A stretch of 54,103 nt of DNA from an uncultured Lachnospiraceae bacterium (GCA_949948715.1 CATLGW010000015.1:1-54103); one strand, 5' to 3'; numbered from the stretch's first letter, positions 36,544 to 47,938 are shown. A program made the numbers and translations. Notes: generated by a model from the sequence alone, not told the origin.

Positions 36544-39459
36544 ATGAAAATCGAAGATTTGGCGGCATATGAGGTATTGGAAAAAAGGCAGATAGAGGAT
36601 ATTCGCAGTATGACCTGGCTTTGCAGGCACAAAAAGACGGGGGCCAGGGTGGCGCTGATCGAAAACGACGATGAGAACAAGGTATTTTACATCGGCTTCC
36701 GCACACCTCCGGCAGATTCCACGGGGGTGGCCCATATTCTGGAGCATTCGGTGCTGTGCGGCTCCTGCAGGTTCCCGGTGAAGGATCCCTTTGTGGAGCT
36801 GGTGAAGGGTTCCCTGAACACCTTTTTGAACGCCATGACCTATCCGGATAAGACCATTTATCCGGTGGCAAGCTGTAACGACAAGGATTTCCAGAATCTG
36901 ATGCATGTGTATCTGGATGCGGTGTTTTATCCCAATATATATGAAAATGAATCGATTTTTAGCCAGGAGGGCTGGCATTATGAGCTGGGAGATTCGGGGG
37001 AGCTTTCCTTAAACGGGGTGGTCTACAATGAGATGAAGGGGGCTTTCTCCTCGCCGGACGACGTGCTGGAGCGGGAGATTATGAATTCTCTGTATCCTCA
37101 TACCACCTACGGCTGCGAGTCGGGGGGCGACCCGGAGGTGATTCCCACCCTTAGCTATGAGCAGTTTTTGGATTTCCACCGTGCCTACTATCATCCCTCC
37201 AACAGTTATATCTACCTCTACGGGGATATGGATATGGCGGAGAAGCTTGCCTTTATCGACGAGCACTATCTGTCAGCCTTTGACGCCAGGCAGGTGGACT
37301 CCGAGATCGGAACGGAGGAGGCCTTTTCCGGTCAGAGCCGCGTGGTGCGGGAGTATCCCTTGAACGAGGGGGAGGACGAGGGGGAGAACACTTTTTTGTC
37401 CTTGAATTTGTCTGTGGGGGACAGCCTGGACCGGGAGCTTTATGTGGCCTTTCAGATTCTGGACTATGCGCTCTGCTCCGCGCCCGGCGCGCCTTTGAAG
37501 CAGACTCTGGTGGAGCGGGGTATCGGAAAGGATGTCTACAGCATTTATGAGAACGGCATCAGACAGCCCTTTTTCAGCGTGGTGGCCAAGGATACCTCCC
37601 TGGAGAAGGAAAGCGGTTTTTTGAGCACCATAGAGGAGGTGCTCTCGGGGATCGCGGAGAAGGGCTTTGACGAGAAGGCCCTGCTTGCGGGCATCAACTA
37701 TTTTGAGTTCAAATACAGGGAGGCGGATTTCGGCTCCTATCCCAAGGGATTGATTTACGGGCAGCAGATTTTGGACAGTTGGCTTTACGACGATGAGAAG
37801 CCCTTCCTGCACATCGAGGCAAACGCCGTCTTTGCATCCCTCAGGGAGAAGGTAAAGACCGGCTATTTCGAGGGGCTGGTGCGAAAGTACCTTCTGCAGA
37901 ACAGTCACAGGAGCGTAGTGATCTTAAAGCCCCGCCTGGGGCTTATGGAGGAGCGGGAGGAGGCCCTTCAAAGAAAGCTGGCGGACAGGAAGGCGGCCAT
38001 GACGAAGGAGGAGCTGGAGGAGGTTCAGGAAAAATACCGCGCCCTCACGAGCTTCCAGGAGCGAAAGGATTCCAGGGAGGATTTGGAGAAGATTCCTCTG
38101 CTCACCCGGGCGGATTTAAAAAGGGAGGCGGCGGGATATGTCAATCAGGAGAGAAGGATCGGCGACACCCCTCTTTTGTATCACAATATTTTCACCAACG
38201 GCATCGGATATCTGCGCTTTCTCTTTAGCCTGGACAATATTCCGGAGGAGTATTTCCCCTATATTGGGATTCTGAAGGGTTGTCTGGGGCTGTTGAATAC
38301 GGAGCATTATGGGTATGGGGATCTGTTCAATGAGACGAATCTGGCCACGGGAGGCATGGCGGCGGTGAACAATGCCTACGCCTCCCTGGCGGACAGGGAG
38401 AGCTGCAAGGTGACGCTGGAGCTTAAGACCAAGGTTCTCTATCCGAAGCTGGACAGGGCGGTGGAGCTTATGGGGGAGATCGCCCTGACCAGCGATTTTG
38501 GGGATACCAAGCGCCTGTATGAAATTTTGGCGGAGGGAAAATCGAGACTTCAGGCTCAGATGATTTCGGCCGGACACAATGTGGCGGCGGGCAGGGCGCT
38601 GTCCTACGGGAGCGTGGCAGGCGCGTACAGCGAACAGCTCTCGGGGATTCCCTTTTACCGCCTGATCGCGGATCTGGAGGAGCACTTTGAGGAGCGGAAG
38701 GGAGAGCTTACGGAAAAGCTCCGGACTTTGGCCAAAATGATCTTTCGCAGGGAAAACCTGATGGTGGATTTTGTGGGGGAGGAGCAGGCCCTTCCCGGTC
38801 TGGAGCAGGCCGTGGAGCGATTTAAGGCAGGGCTCTATGACTGCCCCGTCAAAAAGGAACGTTATGTGCCTGAGCCTGTAAAGAAGAACGAGGGCTTTAT
38901 GACCGCCGGGCAGGTGCAGTATGTATGCCGTGCCGGCAATTTCAAGAAAAAGGGCCTGCCCTATCTGGGGACGCTCAAGGTGCTGAAGGTGATGATGGGC
39001 TATGAATATCTGTGGATGAATGTGCGGGTGAAGGGCGGCGCTTATGGCTGTATGTGCAGCTTCGGCAAGACCGGGGACTGCTATTTCGTGTCCTACAGAG
39101 ATCCCAATCTGGCCCGGACAGTGGATGTCTATGAGGGGGCGGCCCAGGCCGTGTCGTCCTTTGACGCGGACGAGCGGAGAATGACCCAGTTTATCATAGG
39201 GGCGGTGAGCGAGCTGGATATGCCCATGAATCCCGCGGCTAAGGGTATGAATTCCCTGGCAGCCTATATGGCGGGGCTTACGGATGAGATGCAGCAGAAG
39301 GAGCGGGATGAGGTTTTGAACGCCACGCCGGAGGACATCAGAAGGCTTTCCGAATATATCCGGGCATTTATGGAGGATGAACAGCTCTGCGTGGTGGGAA
39401 ATGCAGGCGGCATCAAAAAAGAAGAAAAAATATTTCAGAGAATCGAGAACCTTTTCTGA
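36544..39459 (+). CDS. M16C-family metallopeptidase (PreP/Cym1-like)
   Basis: A 971-residue zinc peptidase of the presequence-protease subgroup, degrading peptides inside a closed chamber formed by its two halves. The inverted zinc motif HILEH gives H64, E67 and H68, and E163 in NEMKGA is the third ligand. The length and the peptidase_M16C_assoc-like middle segment (about 455-560) fit the single-chain family. No signal peptide, so cytosolic. GAGAGGAAAG precedes the start. Confidence 0.93.
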   Translation: MKIEDLAAYEVLEKRQIEDIRSMTWLCRHKKTGARVALIENDDENKVFYIGFRTPPADSTGVAHILEHSVLCGSCRFPVKDPFVELVKGSLNTFLNAMTYPDKTIYPVASCNDKDFQNLMHVYLDAVFYPNIYENESIFSQEGWHYELGDSGELSLNGVVYNEMKGAFSSPDDVLEREIMNSLYPHTTYGCESGGDPEVIPTLSYEQFLDFHRAYYHPSNSYIYLYGDMDMAEKLAFIDEHYLSAFDARQVDSEIGTEEAFSGQSRVVREYPLNEGEDEGENTFLSLNLSVGDSLDRELYVAFQILDYALCSAPGAPLKQTLVERGIGKDVYSIYENGIRQPFFSVVAKDTSLEKESGFLSTIEEVLSGIAEKGFDEKALLAGINYFEFKYREADFGSYPKGLIYGQQILDSWLYDDEKPFLHIEANAVFASLREKVKTGYFEGLVRKYLLQNSHRSVVILKPRLGLMEEREEALQRKLADRKAAMTKEELEEVQEKYRALTSFQERKDSREDLEKIPLLTRADLKREAAGYVNQERRIGDTPLLYHNIFTNGIGYLRFLFSLDNIPEEYFPYIGILKGCLGLLNTEHYGYGDLFNETNLATGGMAAVNNAYASLADRESCKVTLELKTKVLYPKLDRAVELMGEIALTSDFGDTKRLYEILAEGKSRLQAQMISAGHNVAAGRALSYGSVAGAYSEQLSGIPFYRLIADLEEHFEERKGELTEKLRTLAKMIFRRENLMVDFVGEEQALPGLEQAVERFKAGLYDCPVKKERYVPEPVKKNEGFMTAGQVQYVCRAGNFKKKGLPYLGTLKVLKVMMGYEYLWMNVRVKGGAYGCMCSFGKTGDCYFVSYRDPNLARTVDVYEGAAQAVSSFDADERRMTQFIIGAVSELDMPMNPAAKGMNSLAAYMAGLTDEMQQKERDEVLNATPEDIRRLSEYIRAFMEDEQLCVVGNAGGIKKEEKIFQRIENLF

Positions 39460-39519
39460 GAAAGAAGCGTCTATAGCGGTGAGAGGATAGTTTGCCCGCT
39501 GTGGCGGAAGGGAGGGGTT

Positions 39520-40584
39520 ATGAAAGGGTTTGAGAGGAAGGAGATGAAAGAGCGCTCTATGGGGAGGCGGTCCAGAGGAGTACTATGGGGAGCGGTTTTG
39601 TGTGGAGTTTTGGTACTGACAGGCTGTGGCAGCAAGGGATTAGCGGGCGATGAGGCCGCCCAGCCCGCCCCCAGTCTGGCCGTCAGCGAGTCTGTGTCCT
39701 ATGACTCGGCATCCACATGGAGCGGTTCCGGCGGGGGCGGTATGGATGCCGGGAGCTATCAGGAGGAAGGTGTGGCGGTCAAAACAGAGGAGGCTGATGT
39801 GCCAGCGGATTCTCCCGCCGACGGGCTCGGTGCGGCGGACAGCTCCCGAAAGCTGATACGGACGGTTGACATGACGGTGGAGACCCGGGAGTTTGAGGCC
39901 TTTATGGGCTCTCTGGAGCGACAGGTGGAGGAGCTTTCGGGTTACATAGAGAGTATGGAGACCTACAATGGCAGCGGCTATTCCTCCGGGCTGGCAGACA
40001 GGCATTCCAGCCTGACCATCCGCATTCCCAAAGAAAAGCTGAGGGATTTTTTAAATCTGGTGTCGGAGGCCTGCAATGTGGTCCGACGCTCCGAGAATGT
40101 GGAGGATGTGACTCTCACCTATGTGGATATGGAGAGCAGGAAAGAAATGCTTTCGGTGGAGCAGGAGAGGCTGCTTTCGCTTCTGGAGAGGGCGGAGAGC
40201 ATCGAGGACATTATCACCATCGAGAGCAGACTGTCCGAGGTGCGCTATCAGATTGAGAGTATGGAATCAAGACTTCGCACCTTCGACAATCAGGTAGATT
40301 ACAGCACGGTGAATCTGAACGTGAACGAGGTGAGGGAGCTCACTCCCGTGGAGGAACGCTCTGTCTTTGAGCGTATGGGAGACGGTTTTGCGGACAGCCT
40401 GAAGCGCATCGGAAACGGCGCCGTGGAGGCGGGGGTCTGGTTTGTGTCAAGCCTTCCCTTCCTGTTTGTGTGGGCGGCGGTAATCGCCCTTTTGGCGTGG
40501 TTTGCAGGCAGAATGGCGAAGCGCTCCCGAAAGAAGAAGGGGCAGGACCAGGAGAAACAGGAGGAAAAATCTAACCACTTATGA
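39520..40584 (+). CDS. DUF4349 lipoprotein
   Basis: A 354-residue lipoprotein: signal sequence with lipobox LTGC (lipidated C36), a Ser/Gly/Ala-rich linker to about 105, a DUF4349 domain (about 110-290) containing paired helices around SYTVN-type strands, and a C-terminal transmembrane helix (about 300-325) with a basic tail. DUF4349 proteins are envelope proteins of unknown function. Last chromosomal gene before the mobile island. GGGAGGGG precedes the ATG. Confidence 0.85.
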   Translation: MKGFERKEMKERSMGRRSRGVLWGAVLCGVLVLTGCGSKGLAGDEAAQPAPSLAVSESVSYDSASTWSGSGGGGMDAGSYQEEGVAVKTEEADVPADSPADGLGAADSSRKLIRTVDMTVETREFEAFMGSLERQVEELSGYIESMETYNGSGYSSGLADRHSSLTIRIPKEKLRDFLNLVSEACNVVRRSENVEDVTLTYVDMESRKEMLSVEQERLLSLLERAESIEDIITIESRLSEVRYQIESMESRLRTFDNQVDYSTVNLNVNEVRELTPVEERSVFERMGDGFADSLKRIGNGAVEAGVWFVSSLPFLFVWAAVIALLAWFAGRMAKRSRKKKGQDQEKQEEKSNHL

Positions 40585-40618
40585 GTATAACAGACGGGGG
40601 GCTGCGTTAGATAGGTGT

Positions 40619-40690
40619 CCGTAAAACAGTAATCAAAAAATGAATGGCAACTGTCAGTCAGGATTGGTTATAAAATACAAGGTTTTACGG
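40619..40690. repeat. Inverted repeat at the left edge of the island
   Basis: Perfect 9-bp inverted repeat CCGTAAAAC (40619-40627) and GTTTTACGG (40682-40690), flanking a 54-base stretch just before the first island gene. It could be a leader hairpin or part of an attachment end. No tRNA gene lies here. Confidence 0.4.
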
Positions 40691-40700
40691 AGGTTCCACT

Positions 40701-40898
40701 ATGAATAAGATGTTATCGTGCGAGTTTAACATCGACACCGGTAATGTCGAACTGTGTTATACGGACGGGAGTATGATTTCCATTGACTGCACCGAGGTCG
40801 AGAACGAAGTCGCTATGAGCATCAACGCCCGTTCCGAACTGGACTGGCTCGTTTACAATGCTCCTTTGGATTATGCAGAGTTGTCCGGGCGGGCATGA
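40701..40898 (+). CDS. DUF6061-like small protein
   Basis: A 65-residue acidic protein of the type found at the start of many Firmicute mobile elements (pattern ...NVELCYTDGSMISIDC... then NEVAM...RSELDWL). Function unknown. Its stop overlaps the next gene's start by four bases. Confidence 0.65.
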   Translation: MNKMLSCEFNIDTGNVELCYTDGSMISIDCTEVENEVAMSINARSELDWLVYNAPLDYAELSGRA

Positions 40899-41062
40899 CC
40901 ATGACGGAAGTGGTGGACTATCTGTCGGACGAGTACGGCTGGAGTGCCAGCGTTCCCAATCTATCCGGCAAACTGCGGCGCGGTTCCCTCCGCTACGGCG
41001 AGACTGTAGAGTTGGCTGATGCGCTGGGTTACGACATCATCTGGAAGAATCGTGAGCGATAA
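40895..41062 (+). CDS. Small helix-turn-helix protein
   Basis: A 55-residue protein, MTMTEVVDYLSDEYGW through to IIWKNRER, with a Cro-like helix-turn-helix outline (PNLSGKLRRGSLRYGE and ELADALGYDIIW). Overlaps the DUF6061-like gene by ATGA, so the two are translationally coupled. It lies immediately before the hairpin array and is a candidate binder of it. Confidence 0.6.
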   Translation: MTMTEVVDYLSDEYGWSASVPNLSGKLRRGSLRYGETVELADALGYDIIWKNRER

Positions 41063-42030
<968 letters not shown>

Positions 42031-42117
42031 TTTTGGCTTAAGCACCCGTTCGCCGAATAGCGAAAAATTTGTCGAAAATAGGGTTGTAATCCGGTCTGAT
42101 TAGTGGTACAATTTAAT

Positions 42118-42126
42118 TATTATAAT
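42118..42126 (+). promoter_or_regulatory. Possible promoter -10 of the zinc-ribbon operon
   Basis: A perfect TATAAT (42121-42126) in an AT-rich stretch 68 bases before the first zinc-ribbon gene. No good -35 at normal spacing, so tentative. Confidence 0.35.
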
Positions 42127-42193
42127 ATGTGTATCCTTTAGCGGAAAAGTACACTTTTGCATCAACATCGAAAATTGTGAGGAGAGGTAAATT

Positions 42194-42622
42194 ATGAAGT
42201 GTCCTAAATGTGGTGCCATTGTGGAAGCTGATTCTGTATTTTGTGTTTCTTGTGGAGCAAGCCTCAGTGAAATTGGAGAAGCAGCATCATCTCCCCCAGG
42301 TTCAATTGAACACGATAATGACATGACCCTGCAGAAGCAAGGAGAGCATCCGCAGAAAGAATCCGTAAGCAATAAAGGCAAAATGATTAGCCTGATTGCT
42401 GGGACGATCATTATTGTAATTGGTATTGTTAGAATCATGTCCGCCGGAACAAGCATATCATCCACTTCTTTTGGTGGTGACTTTTATACCTACACATATC
42501 AGGGAATTGTAGCTGTTTCTGAAATCTTGGCATCAATAGAAGTATCTCTTGGCTGGATTATTGTTGCTATCGGTGTAGCTATTGATGTTAACACTCTCCG
42601 CCATTGGGGTGATTTCAGATGA
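42194..42622 (+). CDS. Zinc-ribbon membrane protein 1
   Basis: A 142-residue protein: N-terminal zinc ribbon (CPKC and CVSC, residues 3-20), a polar linker, and two hydrophobic segments (about 63-82 and 115-132). By topology the zinc ribbon should be cytosolic. Function unknown. First of three consecutive genes with this N-terminal module; its stop overlaps the next start by four bases. Confidence 0.65.
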   Translation: MKCPKCGAIVEADSVFCVSCGASLSEIGEAASSPPGSIEHDNDMTLQKQGEHPQKESVSNKGKMISLIAGTIIIVIGIVRIMSAGTSISSTSFGGDFYTYTYQGIVAVSEILASIEVSLGWIIVAIGVAIDVNTLRHWGDFR

Positions 42623-43299
42623 AGTTTTGCAAATATTGTGGGGTACAAATTTCTGAAACAGATAGCGTATGTCCCTACTGTGGGAAAAAACTCATATCCA
42701 CCGCTCAACTCGCAAAAGGTGGGGTTGCTAACACTCCATCCGATGTTAAAAACAAATTACAAACATTGGGAAAGAAAAGAATATTTGTTGCGGTTGCCGC
42801 TGTTGTAGCAATTATAACAATATGTAACATAGCCTTGAATTCAGGTAAATGTCAGGAAAGCGGTTGCAGCAATAAAGTAGTTTCGGGCAGCAATTATTGT
42901 TATTCACATAAATGCGCAATATCTTCCTGTACCAGCGGACGCTTTAGTTATAGCAATTATTGCTATTCTCATTACTTGATTTATGACGATGATGCTGAAG
43001 AAAATACCTCATATGTCCCATCATATCAACTTCAAATTTCCAATGTGAAGCTTAGTTCCAACAGCAGCTATACAATCGCAGAGGGAACCATAACGAACAA
43101 CAGCGATGAGACGGTGAGTTATGTCAAAATCAAAGGTTCATTTGAAACGAGTTCTGGCACCGTGGTAGATACAGACTGGACATATGCCGTAGGAAGCGTG
43201 GGACTTGAACCGGGTGAATCTTGCAAATGGAGAATGTCTGTTTCTGAAGACTGGTCTATCAGCACTTGTTCCGTAACGATTCTTGATTTTGACTATTGA
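42619..43299 (+). CDS. Zinc-ribbon membrane protein 2 with FxLYD-like C-terminal domain
   Basis: A 226-residue protein: zinc ribbon (CKYC and CPYC), one membrane helix (about 54-73), then a Cys/His-rich extracytoplasmic segment with two repeats of a C-x-NYCYSH type, and a C-terminal beta domain (about 130-226) with the ISNVKLSSNSSYTIAEGTI and VKIKGSF strands of FxLYD-like domains. Likely an envelope sensor or chaperone; function unknown. Confidence 0.65.
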   Translation: MKFCKYCGVQISETDSVCPYCGKKLISTAQLAKGGVANTPSDVKNKLQTLGKKRIFVAVAAVVAIITICNIALNSGKCQESGCSNKVVSGSNYCYSHKCAISSCTSGRFSYSNYCYSHYLIYDDDAEENTSYVPSYQLQISNVKLSSNSSYTIAEGTITNNSDETVSYVKIKGSFETSSGTVVDTDWTYAVGSVGLEPGESCKWRMSVSEDWSISTCSVTILDFDY

Positions 43300-43317
43300 G
43301 ATAGGGGGTGATTGACT

Positions 43318-44511
43318 TTGTTCTGTAAAAAATGTGGTGCAAAACTTGACGATGATGCGCTCTTTTGTGAGAAATGCGGCACAACCATTACTCGCCAAAA
43401 CGTAGAGGCGGTGGCAATCAATACAACGGAAGTTCTGCAAGAAAGAGCCATTTCAGAAGTGGAGTTATCGAAAGAAACCCCTGCCCTGCAAAAGTTGCAA
43501 AAAAACAAGATTCTGGCTATTATCGGTATCAGTGTATTTGTCATTGCCATAGGGGCATTCTGTCTCACACGGTTTACTGGCAGTTTCGGCGGGAGCAAAA
43601 ACATATATCAGGAAATCAATTTTAACAACGGAGCGCACTTCGCTTACGATGACACAAGGTTATATTTCATAGCGAATTATAATGCGGATGACGAGGATGA
43701 ATCACTATATTCAACAGACTACAACGGCGGTCATAAGACTTTAATCGCCGATGCTGAGAATATAATCCGCATTCGAGTAATTGATGGAAAAATCTATTAT
43801 CAGGAATCAGATGATGGTTACTCTATCGGTTCCATGACCACAGCAGGGGAAGAAAATCATACGATTATTGAGTTTGAGAAAATCGCAGAGAAGTATGATA
43901 TTGCCAACGGACAGTTGTATTATTTGACAGATTCGAAAATCCATTCCTGCAATTTATCAGGCGAGAACAGTCGGGTCTTGATGGAAGATGCAAAAACCTT
44001 CGTTTTAGATGGAACGATGATGTATTATGCAACAGAGGACGGGATTTACTCTCTCAATTTACAAAACGAGAAGCAGGCGCAACTGTGCGAAGCTGAAAAG
44101 GCATCAAATCTGGTTATCGAGGGAAAATCGTTGTATTATTCCGTGTCAGATGACGGTCTTTATTGCGTTTCACTGAGTGGAAATACAGTGCCAGAAAGGA
44201 TTATTGGGGATAATTCTCTCGGACGATTTGTTTTCCAAAACGACGGCATATACTATGTTCATGAAATGAGTGATAGTAACAGGGAAACCATCGCAAATTA
44301 TATAGCTGATTCAGAGCTGGATGCTCTCATGTATGAGATTTCTCTAATTGGCTGTGGTTCTATTTACAGATGTGACAAGACAGGTGGAGGAGAAATGGAG
44401 ATGGAAAGTGATCAACTCTTTGTCCAGACACTATACACTTATCCCGATGGTTTATATTGTAAAAGTTCCGCATTCTCTAATTTCATTGAAAAGGTTGTGT
44501 TTGAAAAATAA
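43318..44511 (+). CDS. Zinc-ribbon membrane protein 3 with DUF5050-like beta-propeller
   Basis: A 397-residue protein opening MFCKKCGAKLDDD if the TTG at 43318 is used (nine bases from GGGGG; an in-frame TTG at 43312 is too close). Zinc ribbon (C3, C6 and CEKC), one membrane helix (about 61-80), then repeated blades with the ADDTRLYFIANYN, GKIYYQESDDG, GQLYYLTDS, GTMMYYATEDG and GKSLYYSVSDDG pattern of DUF5050 propellers. The propeller should face outside. Third of the set; function unknown. Confidence 0.7.
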   Translation: MFCKKCGAKLDDDALFCEKCGTTITRQNVEAVAINTTEVLQERAISEVELSKETPALQKLQKNKILAIIGISVFVIAIGAFCLTRFTGSFGGSKNIYQEINFNNGAHFAYDDTRLYFIANYNADDEDESLYSTDYNGGHKTLIADAENIIRIRVIDGKIYYQESDDGYSIGSMTTAGEENHTIIEFEKIAEKYDIANGQLYYLTDSKIHSCNLSGENSRVLMEDAKTFVLDGTMMYYATEDGIYSLNLQNEKQAQLCEAEKASNLVIEGKSLYYSVSDDGLYCVSLSGNTVPERIIGDNSLGRFVFQNDGIYYVHEMSDSNRETIANYIADSELDALMYEISLIGCGSIYRCDKTGGGEMEMESDQLFVQTLYTYPDGLYCKSSAFSNFIEKVVFEK

Positions 44512-44626
44512 ATCATACTCTATTTTCAGTTTCACAAAGACAGCTTTATTATCACAAATAGAACAGTCCTTTTATTCCTAACTTCCTTTGTAATCAAGGT
44601 GTACATTATCTCGGAACCCGGATAGG

Positions 44627-44743
44627 GCGCACATACGGGGTGTCCCCCGTATGTGCGCTCTGCGAGGCTGAACGGCTCTGACTTCTGAAAGTCAGAGCCG
44701 TTTCCCGTCGCTCCGCTCCGAACAAGGGGCTGTCCGCCCCTTG
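44627..44743. repeat. Three perfect hairpins, candidate oriT region
   Basis: Three strong inverted repeats in a row: 14-bp arms at 44627-44640/44645-44658, 14-bp arms at 44671-44684/44689-44702, and 8-bp arms at 44723-44730/44736-44743. They lie between the zinc-ribbon genes and the relaxase block, the usual place of a transfer origin in mobilisable elements. The GC-rich hairpins could also act as terminators, though no T-run follows. Between 44512 and 44627 nothing else is recognised. Confidence 0.5.
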
Positions 44744-44788
44744 CGCCGCGTTGCGGCTATCCCTTTTGAAATTACATACACATATCGT

Positions 44789-44820
44789 AACCGCTTGTCA
44801 AATCTGACAGGCGGTTTTTC
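44789..44820 (+). terminator. Intrinsic terminator before the mobilisation genes
   Basis: AACCGC/GCGGTT outer and TGTCA/TGACA inner stems around AATC, followed by TTTTTC. Confidence 0.75.
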
Positions 44821-44853
44821 ATATCTGTATCAAAAATGAAGGAGGTCGTCTGA

Positions 44854-45174
44854 ATGTATGAACCAAGTCCGGAACTCAAAAAACTCGAAGCCGAGAAAGC
44901 AAAAGCTGAACAGCAGCTCATGCGGGAACAGCACAAGTACTAGCGTCTTTGTAACCGGGAGCAATATTACAAAAAGAGGGAACGCACTGCGAGAGCGCAT
45001 CGCCTGATCGCTCGTGGCGCGGCTGTCGAGAGCGTGTCTCCGCTGGTAAAAGTGCTGAGCGAGGTCGAGTTCTTCTCTTTGGTGGAGCGCATCTTCTCCA
45101 TGCCGGAGGTCAAAGGCATGGTGATGGAGGCGGTCAACGCGCACAACATCAACGAACAAATGGGAGGTGACTGA
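44854..45174 (+). pseudogene. DUF3847-like mobilisation accessory gene with in-frame TAG
   Basis: Reads as a 106-residue protein (MYEPSPELKKLEAEKAKAEQ onward, helical, then SPLVKVLSEVEFFSLVERI near the end) typical of small genes directly upstream of MobA/MobL relaxases. A TAG replaces codon 30 (44941-44943) where CAG is expected; the frame is otherwise open through to 45174. GGAGG precedes the ATG. Broken unless the TAG is read through. Confidence 0.75.
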
Positions 45175-45176
45175 CT

Positions 45177-46649
45177 ATCGCTCTTTATCATTTTCACGCA
45201 ACACAGATCAAGCGGAGTATGGGACAGTCCGCCATTGCATCCGCCGCCTACTGTTCCGGGGAAAAGCTGTTCAGCGAGTATTACGGCGAGACCAGCGATT
45301 ACACCCGCAAAGGCGGCGTGTCTCATTCCGAAATCCTCTTGCCGCCCCAAGCTCCACCAGAATACGCAGACCGTCAGACACTCTGGAATGCTGTAGAGAG
45401 AGCGGAACCGCATCCCCAGGCCCAGCTTGCGTACAGCTTTGACATTGCTTTGCAGAACGAGTTTTCCCCGGAGGAGAACATCGCCCTTGCAAGGCAATAT
45501 TTATTGGAGCAGTTTGTCAGCCGGGGCATGATCTGCGACTTCTCTGTCCATCTGCCAGACAAAGAAGATGGCGGCATCGCCAATCCGCATTTTCATGTGA
45601 TGTGCCCCATCCGCCCTTTGAAAGAAAACGGAAAATGGGACGCCAAACAGCACCGTGTTTATGTGCTGGACGAGAACGGCGACCGTATCCGGGATGAGGC
45701 TGGCAACTATGTGTTCAACGCCGTTCCCACCACCGATTGGGGCAACCCGGAAACGCTGGAGGAATGGCGCAAGGCGTGGGCGGATTTGTGCAATGCCCGT
45801 TTTGGAGAAAAAGGTCTGTCCTGCCGTATCGACCACCGCAGTTATGAGCGTCAGGGGATCGAGCAATTACCTACCGTTCACGAGGGCCCCGCTGTCCGGC
45901 AAATGGAGGCAAGAGGCATCCGCACCGACAAAGGCGACCTGAACCGCTGGATCAAGACCACCAACAGTATGCTCCGTAACATCAGGTAAAAAATCACTGG
46001 ATTGATGGAGTGGTTGACAAAAGCAAAGGAGAAATTGAGTGCGATGCAATCGCCGGATTTGGCGCAGGCATTGGCGACCTATTATTCCGTCCGCAACGCC
46101 GGGGCTTACTCGCAGAAAGCGAAGGTTGGCAACTTGAAGCAATACACCGAGGATTTCGCGTTTCTGGAATCCAAGGGCATTTTCACTATCGATCAACTGC
46201 ATGAGTTTGTGTCCGCTATGAGCAATAAGGTATTTAATTTGAATGATACCGCCAAGGCGAAGGCCGCGTAGATGAAAAAGCTGAAAGACCTGATCCGTCT
46301 GGCGGAGGATTACACCCGATTGAAGCCCATTGTTGACGCCATCCCCGCCAAGGGTGGATTTGGAAAGAAACAGGAGAAATACAAGGCCGAGCATGACAGT
46401 GAGATCAGACAGTTTTATGCGGTGAAGCGCAAGCTGGACAACGCCAGCATTCCTGGCAAAAAGCTGACTCCGAAACAGTGGCGGGCGGAATTGGAAATGC
46501 TCATGGAGCAATACGCCGCCGAAACTGCCGAATTGAAACCTGTTTATGCGGATTTGAAAAAGCTGCGGGATATTCAGTACAAAGTGGACTCTGCTCTCCA
46601 CGACCAGCAGCGCCAACAGCACCAAAGAAATCAGGAAGTCGAGCATTGA
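45177..46649 (+). pseudogene. MobA/MobL-family relaxase, inactivated
   Basis: One continuous frame of 490 codons reads as a full relaxase: N-terminus ALYHFHATQIKRS, HUH-type metal motif PHFHVMCPIRP, and the helical C-terminal half AMQSPDLAQAL to the end. Three lesions: the expected ATG at 45177 is ATC although GGAGGTGA sits correctly upstream, codon 271 is TAA (45987-45989) and codon 365 is TAG (46269-46271). No frameshift. Without a start and with two stops it should not make active relaxase; fragments could be translated from internal ATGs at 45219, 46002 and 46272. Confidence 0.85.
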
Positions 46650-46673
46650 CTTTTGGAGAGGAGTGAAAATTTT

Positions 46674-47417
<744 letters not shown>

Positions 47418-47420
47418 AGA

Positions 47421-47555
47421 ATGACACTACACGCAGGACATAGTATTCCTGTTACCCCCGACAAAGTTGATTTGTATCGCAGACAGGAACAACTTCATGC
47501 CAAATATCGTATTTACGGTAGCGGCTACCAAAAATCATGGAGGGTAACACAATGA
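47421..47555 (+). other. Short frame of unknown origin
   Basis: A 44-residue frame (MTLHAGHSIPVTPDKVDL to the end at 47555) overlapping the tnpV start by ATGA. No ribosome binding site is evident, so it is more likely the tail of a deleted gene than a real small gene. Confidence 0.3.
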
Positions 47556-47938
47556 GTGAATTGAAAGCGAGAACCCATGACGAGGCAAACGGTCTTGATT
47601 ACATCCTTGCTGGAGACTACTACATCCCGGCTATTGAACTGCCAGAGGAGGATGACCGCCCCATCGGGAAGTGGGGGCGGATGCACCGGACTTACTTGGA
47701 AGAAACAAATCCGCTTCTGCTTAACCACCTGATTTTGACGGGCAAACTGCACTCCTACCTTGCCAATCTCAATGAACAAGCGCAGAATCGTTGCAAGCTT
47801 ATCATCAAGCAGATGGCCGCTACCGAGGGCGTGACCTAGGACTTAAAGCGCTGGTCACAGTGGGAGTGGATCAAAGCTATGAACAGTATTGTAAGCCGAG
47901 CCGAGGAAATCATCAGGAGTGAGATAATCAACGCCTAA
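47552..47938 (+). pseudogene. tnpV-like gene with in-frame TAG
   Basis: Reads as a 128-residue TnpV-type protein (YYIPAIELPEED, GRMHRTYLEETNP, then WIKAMNSIVSRAEEIIRSEI near the end). Codon 96 (47837-47839) is TAG where related proteins have Glu or Gln; the rest of the frame is open to 47938. Third gene of this block broken by TAG. Confidence 0.75.

Noticed and set aside
40585..40700. tRNA gene as the integration site of the island
   Set aside because: No cloverleaf or CCA-end pattern could be found between the DUF4349 gene and the first island gene.
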